A stretch of 64,000 nt of DNA from Cheiracanthium punctorium (taxonomy: Eukaryota > Arthropoda > Arachnida > Araneae > Cheiracanthiidae), in NCBI GenBank assembly GCA_038373885.1, contig JAWZYV010002471.1, positions 806,001 to 870,000 on the forward strand. Reading direction: 5' to 3'. Positions 34,311-44,679 of this stretch are shown here, piece by piece. Both the position numbers and the translations under genes were made by a program. The number at the start of each line of letters is the position of its first letter. The stretch's first letter is position 1. The notes beneath the pieces were generated by a model. That model worked only from the letters and a program-made list of their open reading frames with translations, was not told the origin of the DNA and searched no databases.

Positions 34311-34660
34311 TTTTTTTTGGTTGCAGTTTTTTTCAGCTTTTTCTGTAGAATTAAGTTATATAATTTATTGTCTCGCATTAAAGATTTGTCCATTTACCTT
34401 TACTGTGCAAGATCTTAATTTCTGTTTTTTCGATTTAGTTTCGTTAGTAATAAGAGTTGCTATGATGCTTAAAAATGTTATTTTAGAGATTGTTAGTAAT
34501 AAGTACAGTACGTAAGGTAATAAATATATAGGAGATATTAGCTAATTCCTAAAGTTATCAAAATATTACGAACGGTCATTCAAATATTGTGTCTTGAAAA
34601 ATGAATAGAAGCTGCGGCTCTGCTGGACCCGGCGTGCGTCCGGGGTCCAGCTCGACGATA
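34311..34660 (+). repeat. Spacer module S' (short form), second copy
   Basis: Same structure as 29300-29650, ending in the fold-back junction. Confidence 0.8.
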
Positions 34661-34667
34661 CTTGACA

Positions 34668-35606
34668 GTCGAGTCAAGTATCGTCGAAGATTTGTGTTGT
34701 GAATCTCATGAAGAAGCAGACAGTAAAATTGTTTTCCATGCTTCTAGCATTATTGATCAGTCTAATATTGTTATTAGAGGTTCAGATACTGATATTTTAA
34801 TAATCATGCTGGGCAATATGGTTAACTTGAAAAATCCTTCTTCTCACATTTGGATGCTAACCGGGACAGGAAACAACGAAAGGTTTATTGATGTCTGCAA
34901 AATATATACACAACTTGGTCCACTTCTAGCTAAAAGCTTAATTGGCTTCCAAGCTTTCACTGGTTGTGATTTCAATCAGCTTTTATAATCGGGGCAAAAA
35001 AAAACCTTTCACGTTACTAAAAAATAACGTTGAATTTCAAAAGCATTCGCTGCTTTCGATGACACTGCCTGACTGAGGATACCTTACGTGAACTGTTTAA
35101 TGTTATCCAGAAGTACACTTGCAGTATGTACAATGCTAAAAAATCCATCGATGTTGATGATGGGAGATTTCAACTGTTCGTTAATTCCTACAAGGCTGTA
35201 GTATGAACGAAAATTTTAATAAAAAAGTCCAGAGCTTTGATGCAAGCTTGATCCCTCCGTGTAAACCTGAACTGTACCAACAAGTTTTAAGGACGCATTA
35301 TATTTCCAGCATTTGGAAAAATGTTCATGCGAAAGAGCCCACATCACTGAATCCCCTTGAATATGGCTGGATGGAGATGGAAAACCGCTACGTATTTAAG
35401 TGGTTCGAAGGAGACCAACTTCCTTGCTTTGTCAGCGACTTAATTCTAAATCCTGAAGATAAAGACAGCATTGTAGCATTTATTGTAACAGCATTTTAAT
35501 TATCATAAGCTCATTTAAAAATTTCTATTTTATTTTTACAGAATCTGACTTGGTGGACGAAGATGACTTGTCACTTTCTAGAGATGATTCCGAAGATGAA
35601 AATTAA
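34668..35606 (+). pseudogene. G5: nuclease-domain copy with small deletions
   Basis: Related to G2. A one-base loss after TGCDFN shifts the frame to an early stop at 34986-34988, and further single-base losses occur near 35040 and 35068. HEEAD, SDTDIL and TGCDF are present; the MITE site is empty; the donor is GAAGATAAAG. The second frame (35203-35499) is intact, and the acidic exon ends at 35606. Confidence 0.7.
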
Positions 35607-35902
35607 TTATAAAATATTTCATCATTATAGATTATTTCCAAAAATAAATATATTCTGATATTAATAATGAATATATCTAATTAATGTTTGATTTTTTTAC
35701 ATCTTTATAATAATTTTATATTTGTTACAGCCTCATAATGGACTTTTGGTCCTTATTATGCACATTTAAAGTAGTAGATGTGTTCGTTTAATTGTATATT
35801 TATAAAATTTTTTACATTTACTAATATAATTTTAATGTTGTATAAATTTTACGAATGTGAAAATTACAACTGACATACGTACGCACGGACATACGTATGC
35901 AC

Positions 35903-36339
35903 GGACTGCAGGTAATGTTTCGCTGTAAACCGGATAGTGACAACCGGAAAAAATGTCAGCCATTTTCAATATTAGATTAAAATAGTTCAATAAATAATAT
36001 ATTAAAATGGCAGACGACGTAAAATACTTTACAAAAAATTTTTTTTTCGAATTTTGAAAAGTGGCTGCCAGGATGTTGCAACCTTTAAAATCAGCAGCCA
36101 TAGTTATTTTTCATTTTTTCTAGAGGTATATTATAACATATTAAAACGGCAGACGCCGTAAAATACTTCAAAAACTTACTTAATTTTCATACCTGACTCA
36201 CCTGAGGGACCCCAAACTACCGGCCGGGCTTGGCTAGTACCCATTGCTTGTTTACTGGGTATAGAAGTCTCACTGGACGAAATTTCAGATACCGTAAAAA
36301 ATGTTTTGCCAGATTTAAGCTGGCCAGATTTAAGCTGGA
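35903..36339 (+). repeat. Right TIR copy R5 (end rearranged)
   Basis: Ends with a small tandem duplication of CCAGATTTAAGCTGG (about 36309-36338) and then joins S' at a third, different breakpoint. Confidence 0.8.
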
Positions 36340-37558
36340 TAATTATTTTTTTAATTTTTAAGCGTTACTCTTTTTTTTTTTTTGTTGCAGTTTTTTTCAG
36401 CTTTTTCTGTAGAATTAAGTTATATAATTTATCGTCTCGCATTAAAGATTTGTCCATTTACCTTTACTGTGCAAGATCTTAATTTCTGTTTTTTCGATTT
36501 AGTTTCGCTAGTAATAAGAGTTGCTATGATGCTTAAAAATGTTATTTTAGAGATTGTTAGTAATAAGTACAGTACGTAAGGTAATAAATACATAGGAGAT
36601 ATTAGCTAATTCCTAAAGTTATCAAAATATTACGAACGGTCATTCAAATATTGTGTCTTGAAAAATGAATAGAAGCTGCGGCTCTGCTGGACCTGGCGTG
36701 CGGCTGGGGTTCAACTGGACAGCATGACACCCCAGGAACTTTAACAGGCTTTAACCAATAGGTAGGTCGTTCCTGAAGGTAATATCGTATAGTTTCATAA
36801 AGTGAATCATAGATATGCACTTGCACATGGGAAATAATTAAAAATTATCCAAACATTTATTTATATGGGATTTTACTGTTTGTGTATTGCAACGGCTCCC
36901 AACCTTTTAACAAAATGACCTCCCATCTAGCTCGAGATGACCCCCCCCCCATATTCTTCAGAATGCGTGCAATTTATTTATACTACAACAATGAACGTTT
37001 TGTAGCCTTTTCTACAAAATATTGTTATCGATAAAGTTGGAATAAACATTTTTAGCGAAAAATAAAAGTGGAGCAAAAATAAGAATAAATAAGGTGAATT
37101 TTTAAACATGCATGATCACTTTATCTTTGCCTTTTTTTCTCGAGCCCCACTGGTTGAGAACAAGAGGTGTATTGATTTAAAACATAACTAGACGAGGGTT
37201 ATCTTCTTATGGTGGGGGGGCTGCCTTCTTTAGGAGGACTTTTTAAGGGGGTTATAACGCCAATTTACTTAAGGTATCTTTGGAGAAAACCACCCCAAAC
37301 TACAGACCGCTAGAACAACAGCCGTGCGATAGGCCAGATCCCTCGATAATCAGCCACTTACAATGTTCATTGTTCTATACATTTGGCCATGATGGATCCA
37401 ACAATGCTCAGCACGTAACAATGATAGTTAAGAAACATCGAGGCTGAAACAGAGCTGCAACAAAGAAATGCTTTTATAGAGTGTCAAAGCTACTATAAGT
37501 TCCGTGAATTGCGGCGGAAGCTGGTGGGGTCGTGGTCGCGTGTCGTGCCTTCGCCCAT
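36340..37558 (+). repeat. Spacer S' plus U module, first copy
   Basis: S' runs to about 36690 and then continues into GGTTCAACTGGACAGC instead of the fold-back and gene. U is therefore the natural continuation of S, and the S-G joins are rearrangements. U holds a hAT-type MITE and a GC-richer end (GCGGCGGAAGCTGG near 37510). Part of U (about 37187-37310) has a diverged relative at 50100-50235. Confidence 0.7.
36890..37166. mobile_element. hAT-type MITE, 277 bp
   Basis: 8-bp target duplication GTGTATTG (36882-36889 and 37167-37174). The left end is CAACGGCTCCCAACC; the right end reverse-complemented is CTCTTGTTCTCAACC. Ends of the GGTTCTCAACC type plus an 8-bp duplication fit hAT. Confidence 0.75.
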
Positions 37559-39348
37559 GATACATTGTCACTGTCAAGCGCGATGTGAAGGACTAGCTAG
37601 CGGCTATCTTGGGGCCTTGGGGCTCAGGCCTCTCGATACCGGCAGGCGACAGGAGACCCGTTCTGTTAGTATTCCATTGAGCTGCAGAGTGGTGAACACA
37701 TATGACCTGATCACGAAGGGATTTTTCTTCAATCTTAAATTATTTCATTTATAAATAATTCTTCTCATTTTTTTTAACAATGAAGTTTACTTTTGAGACT
37801 CCCTATTTTTATTTTATATTTGTTCACCACTTTGGGAATCTCTGTTCTGTAAAAAAAAATAACTACCTAAAGGAACAGTAACGATTCCTGATAGATACAC
37901 TTATGACACATTTTCACTGTAAAGCTAGATGGAAATGAATCCAACTAGGACTCAATGGAGCACGGCCATCTCGATACCGGTAGACCAAAAACAGACTCGT
38001 TCTGTTAGTATTCCTCAGCAGATTTCAAAATTAAATATTAGTTTAAATTAAATATGCATCCTGACAGAAGCAGAGTAATGCAGCACATATGACCAGACCA
38101 CAGAGAGCTCTTTTCCTTAAATTATTTTTTTTTATTTTTAAGCGTTATTCTTTTTTTTGTTGCAGTTTTTTTCAGCTTTTTCTGTAGAATTAAGTTATAT
38201 AATTTATTGTCTCGCATTAAAGATTTGTCCATTTCCCTTTACTGTGCAAGATCTTAATTTCTGTTTTTTCGATTTAGTTTCGTTAGTAATAAGAGTTGCT
38301 ATGATGATTAAAAATGTTGTTTTAGAGATTGTTAGTAATAAGTACAGTACGTAAGGTAATAAATATATAGGAGATATTAGCTAATTCCTAAAGTTATCAA
38401 AATATTACGAACGGTCATTCAAATATTGTGTCTTGAAAAATGAATAGAAGCTGCGGCTCTGCTGGACCTGGCGTGCGGCTGGGGTTCAACTGGACAGCAT
38501 GACACCCCAGGAACTTTAACAGGCTTTAACCAATAGGTAGGTCGTTCCTGAAGGTAATATCGTATAGTTTCATAAAGTGAATCATAGATATGCACTTGCA
38601 CTTGGGAAATAATTGAAAGTTATAAAATCATTTAGTTTAGATGGGATTTTACTGTTTGTGTATTGCAACGGCTCCCAACCTTTTAACAAAATGACCTCCC
38701 ATTCAATAAAGTTTAGCTCGAGATGACACTCCCCCCCCCATATTCTTCAGAATGCGTGCAATTTATTTATACTACAACAATGAACGTTTTGTAGCCTTTT
38801 CTACAAAATAATGTTATCGATAATGTTGGAATAAACATTTTTAGCGAAAAATAAAAATGGAGCAAAAATAAGAATAAATAAGGTGAATTTATAAACATGC
38901 ATGATCACTTTATCTTTGCCTTTTTTTCTCGTGCCCCACTGGTTGAGAACATGAGGTGTATTGATTTAAAACTTAACTAGAAGAGGGTTATCTGCTTATG
39001 GTGGGGGGTTGCCTTCTTTAGGAGGACTTTTTAAGGGGGTTATAACGCCAATTTACTTAAGTAACCTTTGGAGAAAACCACCCCAAACTCCAGACCGCTA
39101 GAAGAACAGCCGTGCGATAGGCCAGATCCCTCGATAATCAGCCACTTACAATGTTCAGGGTTCTATACATTTGGCCATGATGGATCCAACAATGCTCAGC
39201 ACGTAACAATGATAGTTAAGAAACATCGAGGCTGAAACAAAGCTACAACAAAGAAATGCTTATATAGAGTGTCAAAGCTACTATAAGTGCCGTGAATTGC
39301 GGCGGAAGCTGGTGGGGTCGTGGTCGGCTGTGGTGCCTTCGCCCATGA
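37559..39348 (+). repeat. S plus U module, second copy (period about 1.79 kb)
   Basis: A full S (from ATACATTGTC) followed by U. Landmarks repeat 1,775-1,790 bp after the first copy. S here follows U directly (GCCCATGATACATTGTC), giving the sequence of an S/U boundary not interrupted by a right TIR. Confidence 0.8.
38666..38955. mobile_element. hAT-type MITE, second copy, 290 bp
   Basis: Same element and same GTGTATTG duplications (38658-38665, 38956-38963) as at 36890; copied with the U module. Confidence 0.75.
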
Positions 39349-40283
39349 TACATTGTCACTGTCAAGCGCGATGTGAAGGACTAGCTAGCGGCTATCTTGG
39401 GGCCTTGGGGCTCAGGCCTCTCGATACCGGCAGGCGACAGGAGACCCGTTCTGTTAGTATTACATTGAGCTGCAGAGTGGTGAACACATATGACCTGATC
39501 ACGAAGGGATTTTTTTTCAACCTAAATTATTTCATTAAAAAATAATTCTTCTCATTTTTTTTAACAATGAAGTTTACTTTTGGAGACTCCCTATTTTTAT
39601 TTTATATTTGTTCACCACTTTGGGAATATCTGTTCTGTAAAAAAAAATAACTACCTAAAGGAAGAGTAACGATTCCTGATAGATACACTTATGACACATT
39701 GTCACTGTAAAGCTAGATGGTAGTCAATCCATCTAGGACTCAATGGAGCACGGCCATCTCGATACCGGTGGACCAAAAACAGACTCGTTCTGTTAGTATT
39801 CCTCAGCAGATTTCAAAATTAAATTTCAGTTCAAATTAAATATGCATCCTGATAGAAGCAGAGTAATGCAGCACATATGACCAGACCACAGAGGGCTCTT
39901 TTCCTTAAATTATTTTTTTAATTTTTAAGCGTTTCTCTTTTTTTTGTTGCAGTTTTTTTAGCTTTTTTTGTAGAATTAAGTTATATAATTTATTGTCTCG
40001 CATTAAACATTTGTCCATTTACCATTACAGTGCAAGATCTTAATTTCTGTTTTTTCGATTTAGTTTCGTTAGTAATAAGAGTTGCTATGATGCTTAAAAA
40101 TGTTATTTTAGAGATTGTAAGTAAAAAGTACAGTACGTAAGGTAATAAATATATAGGAGATATTAGCTAATTCCTAAAGTTATCAAAATATTACGAACGG
40201 TCATTCAAATATTGTGTCTTGAAAAATGAATAGAAGCTGCGGCTCTGCTGGACCCGGCGTGCGTCCGGGGTCCAGCTCGACGA
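39349..40283 (+). repeat. Spacer module S (long form), last copy
   Basis: Nearly identical to 31955-32890 and begins the 2.36-kb block that duplicates 31955-34310 at an offset of about 7,394 bp. Confidence 0.8.
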
Positions 40284-40292
40284 TACTTGACA

Positions 40293-40988
40293 GTCGAGTC
40301 AAGTATCGTCGAAGATTTGTGTTGTGAATCTCATGAAGAAGCAGACAGTAAAATTGTTTTCCATGCTTCTAGCATTATTGATCAGTCTACTATTGTTATT
40401 AGAGGTTCAGATACTGATATTTTAATAATCATGCTGGGCAATATGGTTAACTTGAAAAATCCTTCTTCTGACATTTGGATGCTAACCGGGACAGGAAACA
40501 CAACGAAGGGTACAATGCTAAAAAATCCATCGATGTTGATGATGGGAGATTTCAACTGTTCGTTAATTCTTACAAGGCTGTAGTATGAACGAAAATTTTA
40601 ATAAAAATGTCCAGAGCTTTGATGCAAGCTTGATCCCTCCGTGTAAACCTGAACTGTACCAACAAATTTTAAGGACGCATTATATTTCCAGCATTTGGAA
40701 AAATGTTCATGCGAAAGAGCCCACATCACTGAATCCCCTTGAATATGGCTGGATGGAGATGGAAAACCGCTACGTATTTAAGTGGTTCGAAGGAGACCAA
40801 CTTCCTTGCTTTGTCAGCGACTTAATTCTAAATCCTGAAGATAAAGACAGCATTGTAGCATTTATTGTAACAGCATTTTAATTATCATAAGCTCATTTAA
40901 AAATTTCTATTTTATTTTTACAGAATCTGACTTGGTGGACGAAGATGACTTGTCACTTTCTAGAGATGATTCCGAAGATGAAAATTAA
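40293..40988 (+). pseudogene. G6: internally deleted nuclease-domain copy, twin of G4
   Basis: Same ~250-bp deletion, same fold-back junction, same second frame (40585-40881) and acidic exon as G4. The two predicted proteins look identical, so the block duplication is recent. Confidence 0.7.
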
Positions 40989-41284
40989 TTATAAAATATT
41001 TCATCATTATAGATTATTTCCAAAAATAAATATATTCTGATATTAATAATGAATATATCTAATTAATGTTTGATTTTTTTACATCTTTATAATAATTTTA
41101 TATTTGTTACAGCCTCATAATGGACTTTTGGTCCTTATTATGCACATTTAAAGTAGTAGATGTGTTCGTTTAATTGTATATTTATAAAATTTTTTACATT
41201 TACTAACATAATTTTAATGTTGTATAAATTTTACGAATGCGAAAATTACAACTGACATACGTACGCACGGACATACGTATGCAC

Positions 41285-41710
41285 GGACTGCAGGTAATGT
41301 TTCGCTGTAAACCGGATAGTGACAACCGGAAAAAATGTCAGCCATTTTCAATATATGCTTAAAATAGTTCAATAAATAATATATTAAAATGGCAGACGAC
41401 GTAAAATACTTTACAAAATTTTTTTTTTTCGAATTTTGAAAAGTGGCTGCCAGGATGTTGCAACCTTTAAAATCAGCAGCCATAGTTATTTTTCAATTTT
41501 TCTAGAGGTATATTATAACATATTAAAACGGCAGACGCCGTCAAATACTTTAAAAACTTACTTAATTTTCATACCTGACTCACCTGAGGGACCCCAAACT
41601 ACCGCTTAGCTAGTACCCATTGCTTGTTTACTGGGTATAGAAGTCTCACTGGACGAAATTTCAGATACCGTAAAAAATGTGTTGTCAGATTTAAGCTGGC
41701 TCTTAGACTA
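41285..41710 (+). repeat. Right TIR copy R6, the true outer end
   Basis: Complete terminus ending GGCTCTTAGACTA, followed by GCTATTTAA, the continuation of the preserved empty site. It shares the CCGCTTAGCTAG deletion with R4. Confidence 0.9.
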
Positions 41711-41713
41711 GCT

Positions 41714-44410
41714 ATTTAATTTCTAGATTGATGACGTTATTTTCACCAAACGGTAATCACAGGACACGACCGAGGACATCTATTCCTATAAATCTTGGAA
41801 TTATTTTTAATAAATCAGAATGAAAACACTAAAAAAGTGTTATCATTATTTTGTAATAGTTTACACGTACATCCCAAAATGTATAATTATGTAAAAATTT
41901 ATTTATTTATTTTAAAATTTCTTAGGGCACTAAGATGCAGCATTTGATTTCCTTTAGATGTATTTTTCTTTCAATTTTAAACTTTACGACTTTTTTCAGA
42001 AATTTGTGAAGAAATCAGTTTTAAAAATTTAAACTTGAACTATGTTACCCCTTTTATTTTCTTTATAAAATATTGAGATAGCAAAAGTATCTGAATTAGC
42101 ATTTGCTCGGACTGAGTGTGTATTTAGTTAAATATTTGATTTCGAAGAACAGAATCAATCGTTGATGTTCCCATATCATCGCACCATGAATGTATAACTA
42201 TTCAGCTCATTAGTTAGCTCGTTAGTTCAAAAACATACAACTAATAAAAAAAACAAGATTTAAATTTACAAAAATATTGTGTACATTTATTTAATTGAGT
42301 CATTTTTATTAAATAAATGTAACACCCGTAAGATTACGTTTAGAAAGACAGAAAGATTCATTAATTACCTTTTTGACAGAAATGATATCTGCAATGTCTA
42401 CAAAATCACTTATTTTAAGTATCGAGTGTGTTAGACAAAATGGAAGAAATTAAAACTAAAGCACCGAACAGTATCTTAGAACGTATAGTTAATCAGAAGT
42501 TTGTCAAGCTCGGTTGGACGACTTCGAGAATGTCCCCGAGAATAGTTTCAGTGATATATGAGAATACTTAAGATGATATATACTCAGCAATTGTCGCAGA
42601 AAAAGAAGAGATAAAGGATGATAGTGATCACTCAGAGTGAGTGATCAATTAAAAAAAGAATAAGTACGGTTGAAGATACTATCGTCTAGTGTAAAAATCT
42701 TTTAGAGTCATGTAGCTGTTCTCTTCAATATCCAGAATTATGTATTTAATTTTGTCTTTATCATTAAATCCAAAAAGCATAAAATTCAATTAGTTCTGGA
42801 ATTATACAGTCTCTAAATGTAAAAGCTCAATTAATGTTCAGTTATTTATTCACTGTAAGATTATTCAGATTCTTCAGAATAAAGGTTTTTAGTTCTTTAT
42901 TCATTGTAATAATCTTTGAAATTATTAATTTGCTTGGTAAATTTTCAAAAAGCTTTTTTATGCACATATTAAGTTCTGTTTTATTAACCCATACAGAATC
43001 AGAGCTCTCAAAAGATACAGTTCTTTACTTCATATTTATCAAGAAATATAAAAAGAAGATATAATCATAATTTGTGTTAAATGGCTGAAATCTTGGAAAA
43101 ACAGAAGAAAGTTTCAGCATTTGTTTTAATAGAAACTTTATAAAATTTTATATCACAAAATTATGTGCAAATAAGAAATCCAGTACGTAGCACGTAAGGC
43201 GTACATAGTGGATTTCTTATTGTTGGTTATATATATGCATTATTTTTAATCAAGGAAATTTGAAAGATGTTTTATAATTGCGATTAATAATTAAAAAGAT
43301 GTTCTAAAATTTTTAATGCTCTTCTGCATTGTTCAAGTTAAAATAGAGAACAAAAATGTTTGGAGGGTTAAAGTTTTTATCAAAAATTACATCTGAGTTT
43401 TAAGAATTTTAAAACAGTTCCTTTTCTAATAATACTTAAATTCTTGACTTTATGGTGGTAAATATGTAAGCACTACATAGTGCTATTTTTATGGGGGAAA
43501 AAATTCAACTATATTAATTTAGAGTCAGTGTTCTTTTTTCCCAAGTCGAAAACCTGTTACTGCAAACTAGTTGTGTTGAGTGTACTTCTATTTAAAAGTA
43601 TTGGATCTTGGATGTTTTGAAATAGCGATTTTTTTAAAGATTTTTAACGAGATTTAAATCCCATTTCAAATGTAGGGAGTCTTATGACAAGAACAGTTTA
43701 TAAAAGGTTCGTTTTCTTTGGTTGCAGTAAAAATAAAATGTTACACAGTCAAGCTAAACCAAGTAAACAGGACAAAGAAAAAAAAAGATGGTAGCAAATC
43801 AAATAGATGGTTGCAAAGCTTTGTACACACAGTGCGATTATAACTAAATTTTCCGCACTAACATCATTTTGATGCTGAAACGGGTGAGTAGATTACCACC
43901 AGATTTGGCAAATGGACTGTTTACAAGCTGCACTCAAAAAAGATTTTCCGAAATTTTAGCTTAAAAATTGCTCACTAGGTTGGGCTTTGTATCGTGATTT
44001 CAGCTCAAAAAATGACCGAAACGAGTTGATACTGTTGAAAAGCTGTTGAATAAATTTTAAAAGTATTTCTGCATTTCGAATTAGTCATTTCAGTTGTTGA
44101 ATTTTCTGTATTTTTTTATGCTAAACGATCCCTAGTGGACATATTTTGAACTTTTATTTTTGAAGCTTCATGAGCGCATCTCATATATAGTAGTCGCCTT
44201 ACCAAACACGATTACAATCCATTCATCCATTTTAGCTGTAGAACATTGCTTAAAGGGGAAATTTAACTATAATCACACTGTATATTCATATAGGCAAAGG
44301 GAATTTTGTAAACCTCTTGGGTACACTTGACGACTTCGTTGCATCATGCTCTTGCTTTGCTTAAATAACGGATGATGTATATTTCGTTATTCAAACTAAA
44401 ACAAAATGAG
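41714..44410. other. Non-coding stretch
   Basis: A frame from ATG 42440 (MEEIKTKAPNSILERI...) runs 43 codons to a TAA, then on in frame to an acidic DDSDHSE end at about 42640. It may be a relic of a transposase C-terminus but has no diagnostic motif. A 10-bp hairpin (42625-42647, TGATCACTCA / TGAGTGATCA) overlaps its end. Nothing else was recognised. Confidence 0.35.
43171..43220. repeat. Imperfect hairpin, 17-bp arms
   Basis: ATAAGAAATCCAGTACG pairs with CGTAC and TGGATTTCTTAT, interrupted by a 4-base ATAG bulge. It could be a solo fold-back remnant. Confidence 0.7.
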
Positions 44411-44675
44411 GCATGCACATTGATGTTTGTGACAAGACGTGGCTGACGAGGAAGACAGGCTGCGGAGCTGACATTTTGGTTACCCTCTTTTGCCAACATA
44501 TAGTCATGTGACCTAGGACGGTGTGGCCATCTTACTGTGGCTGTTTCGGATTAAGATGGCCACACTCCCTAGTTCACATGACTGTTAGATTGCTGTGACC
44601 AAAAGTCAGCACCGCAGAATGCCTTTCTCGTCAGCCACGGTGGAGACAGGAGTGATTTGTAACAAATGTGTATGC
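44411..44675. mobile_element. Fold-back element, 265 bp
   Basis: Two ~124-bp arms surround a 17-base loop (44535-44551). Inner arms: GTCATGTGACCTAGG... and, reverse-complemented, GTCATGTGAACTAGG..., both running to GTGTGGCCATCTTA. Outer arms share CGTGGCTGACGAG and GCATGCACAT / GCATACACAT. The arms have diverged by substitutions, so it is old. The target duplication is unclear. Confidence 0.75.
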
Positions 44676-44679
44676 AACG

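Larger units (their letters stand above)
23099..41710 (+). mobile_element. 18.6-kb composite DNA transposon array with XPG-like nuclease gene copies (Academ-like, inferred)
   Basis: Outer ends are long inverted repeats (left 23099-23534, right 41285-41710). The first ~100 bp, beginning TAGTCTAAGAGCCAGC, look identical. GCT flanks both ends and the adjacent 49-bp repeat shows the empty site. One left terminus but six right-terminus copies are present, so the interior has been amplified. The order is: left TIR, G1, R1, S, G2, R2, S', G3, R3, S, G4, R4, S', G5, R5, S', U, S, U, S, G6, R6 (G gene fragment, R right TIR, S/S'/U spacers). Established: XPG-type nuclease domains and 3-4 bp target duplications are features of Academ transposons. 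Inferred: that this belongs there. No recognisable transposase core was seen, so it is non-autonomous. Confidence 0.75.

Noticed and set aside
23099..41710. Tandem S-G-R units as a CRISPR array or tandem host gene family
   Set aside because: Units are kilobases long, carry transposon termini, MITEs and shared breakpoints, and every gene copy is truncated or frameshifted.
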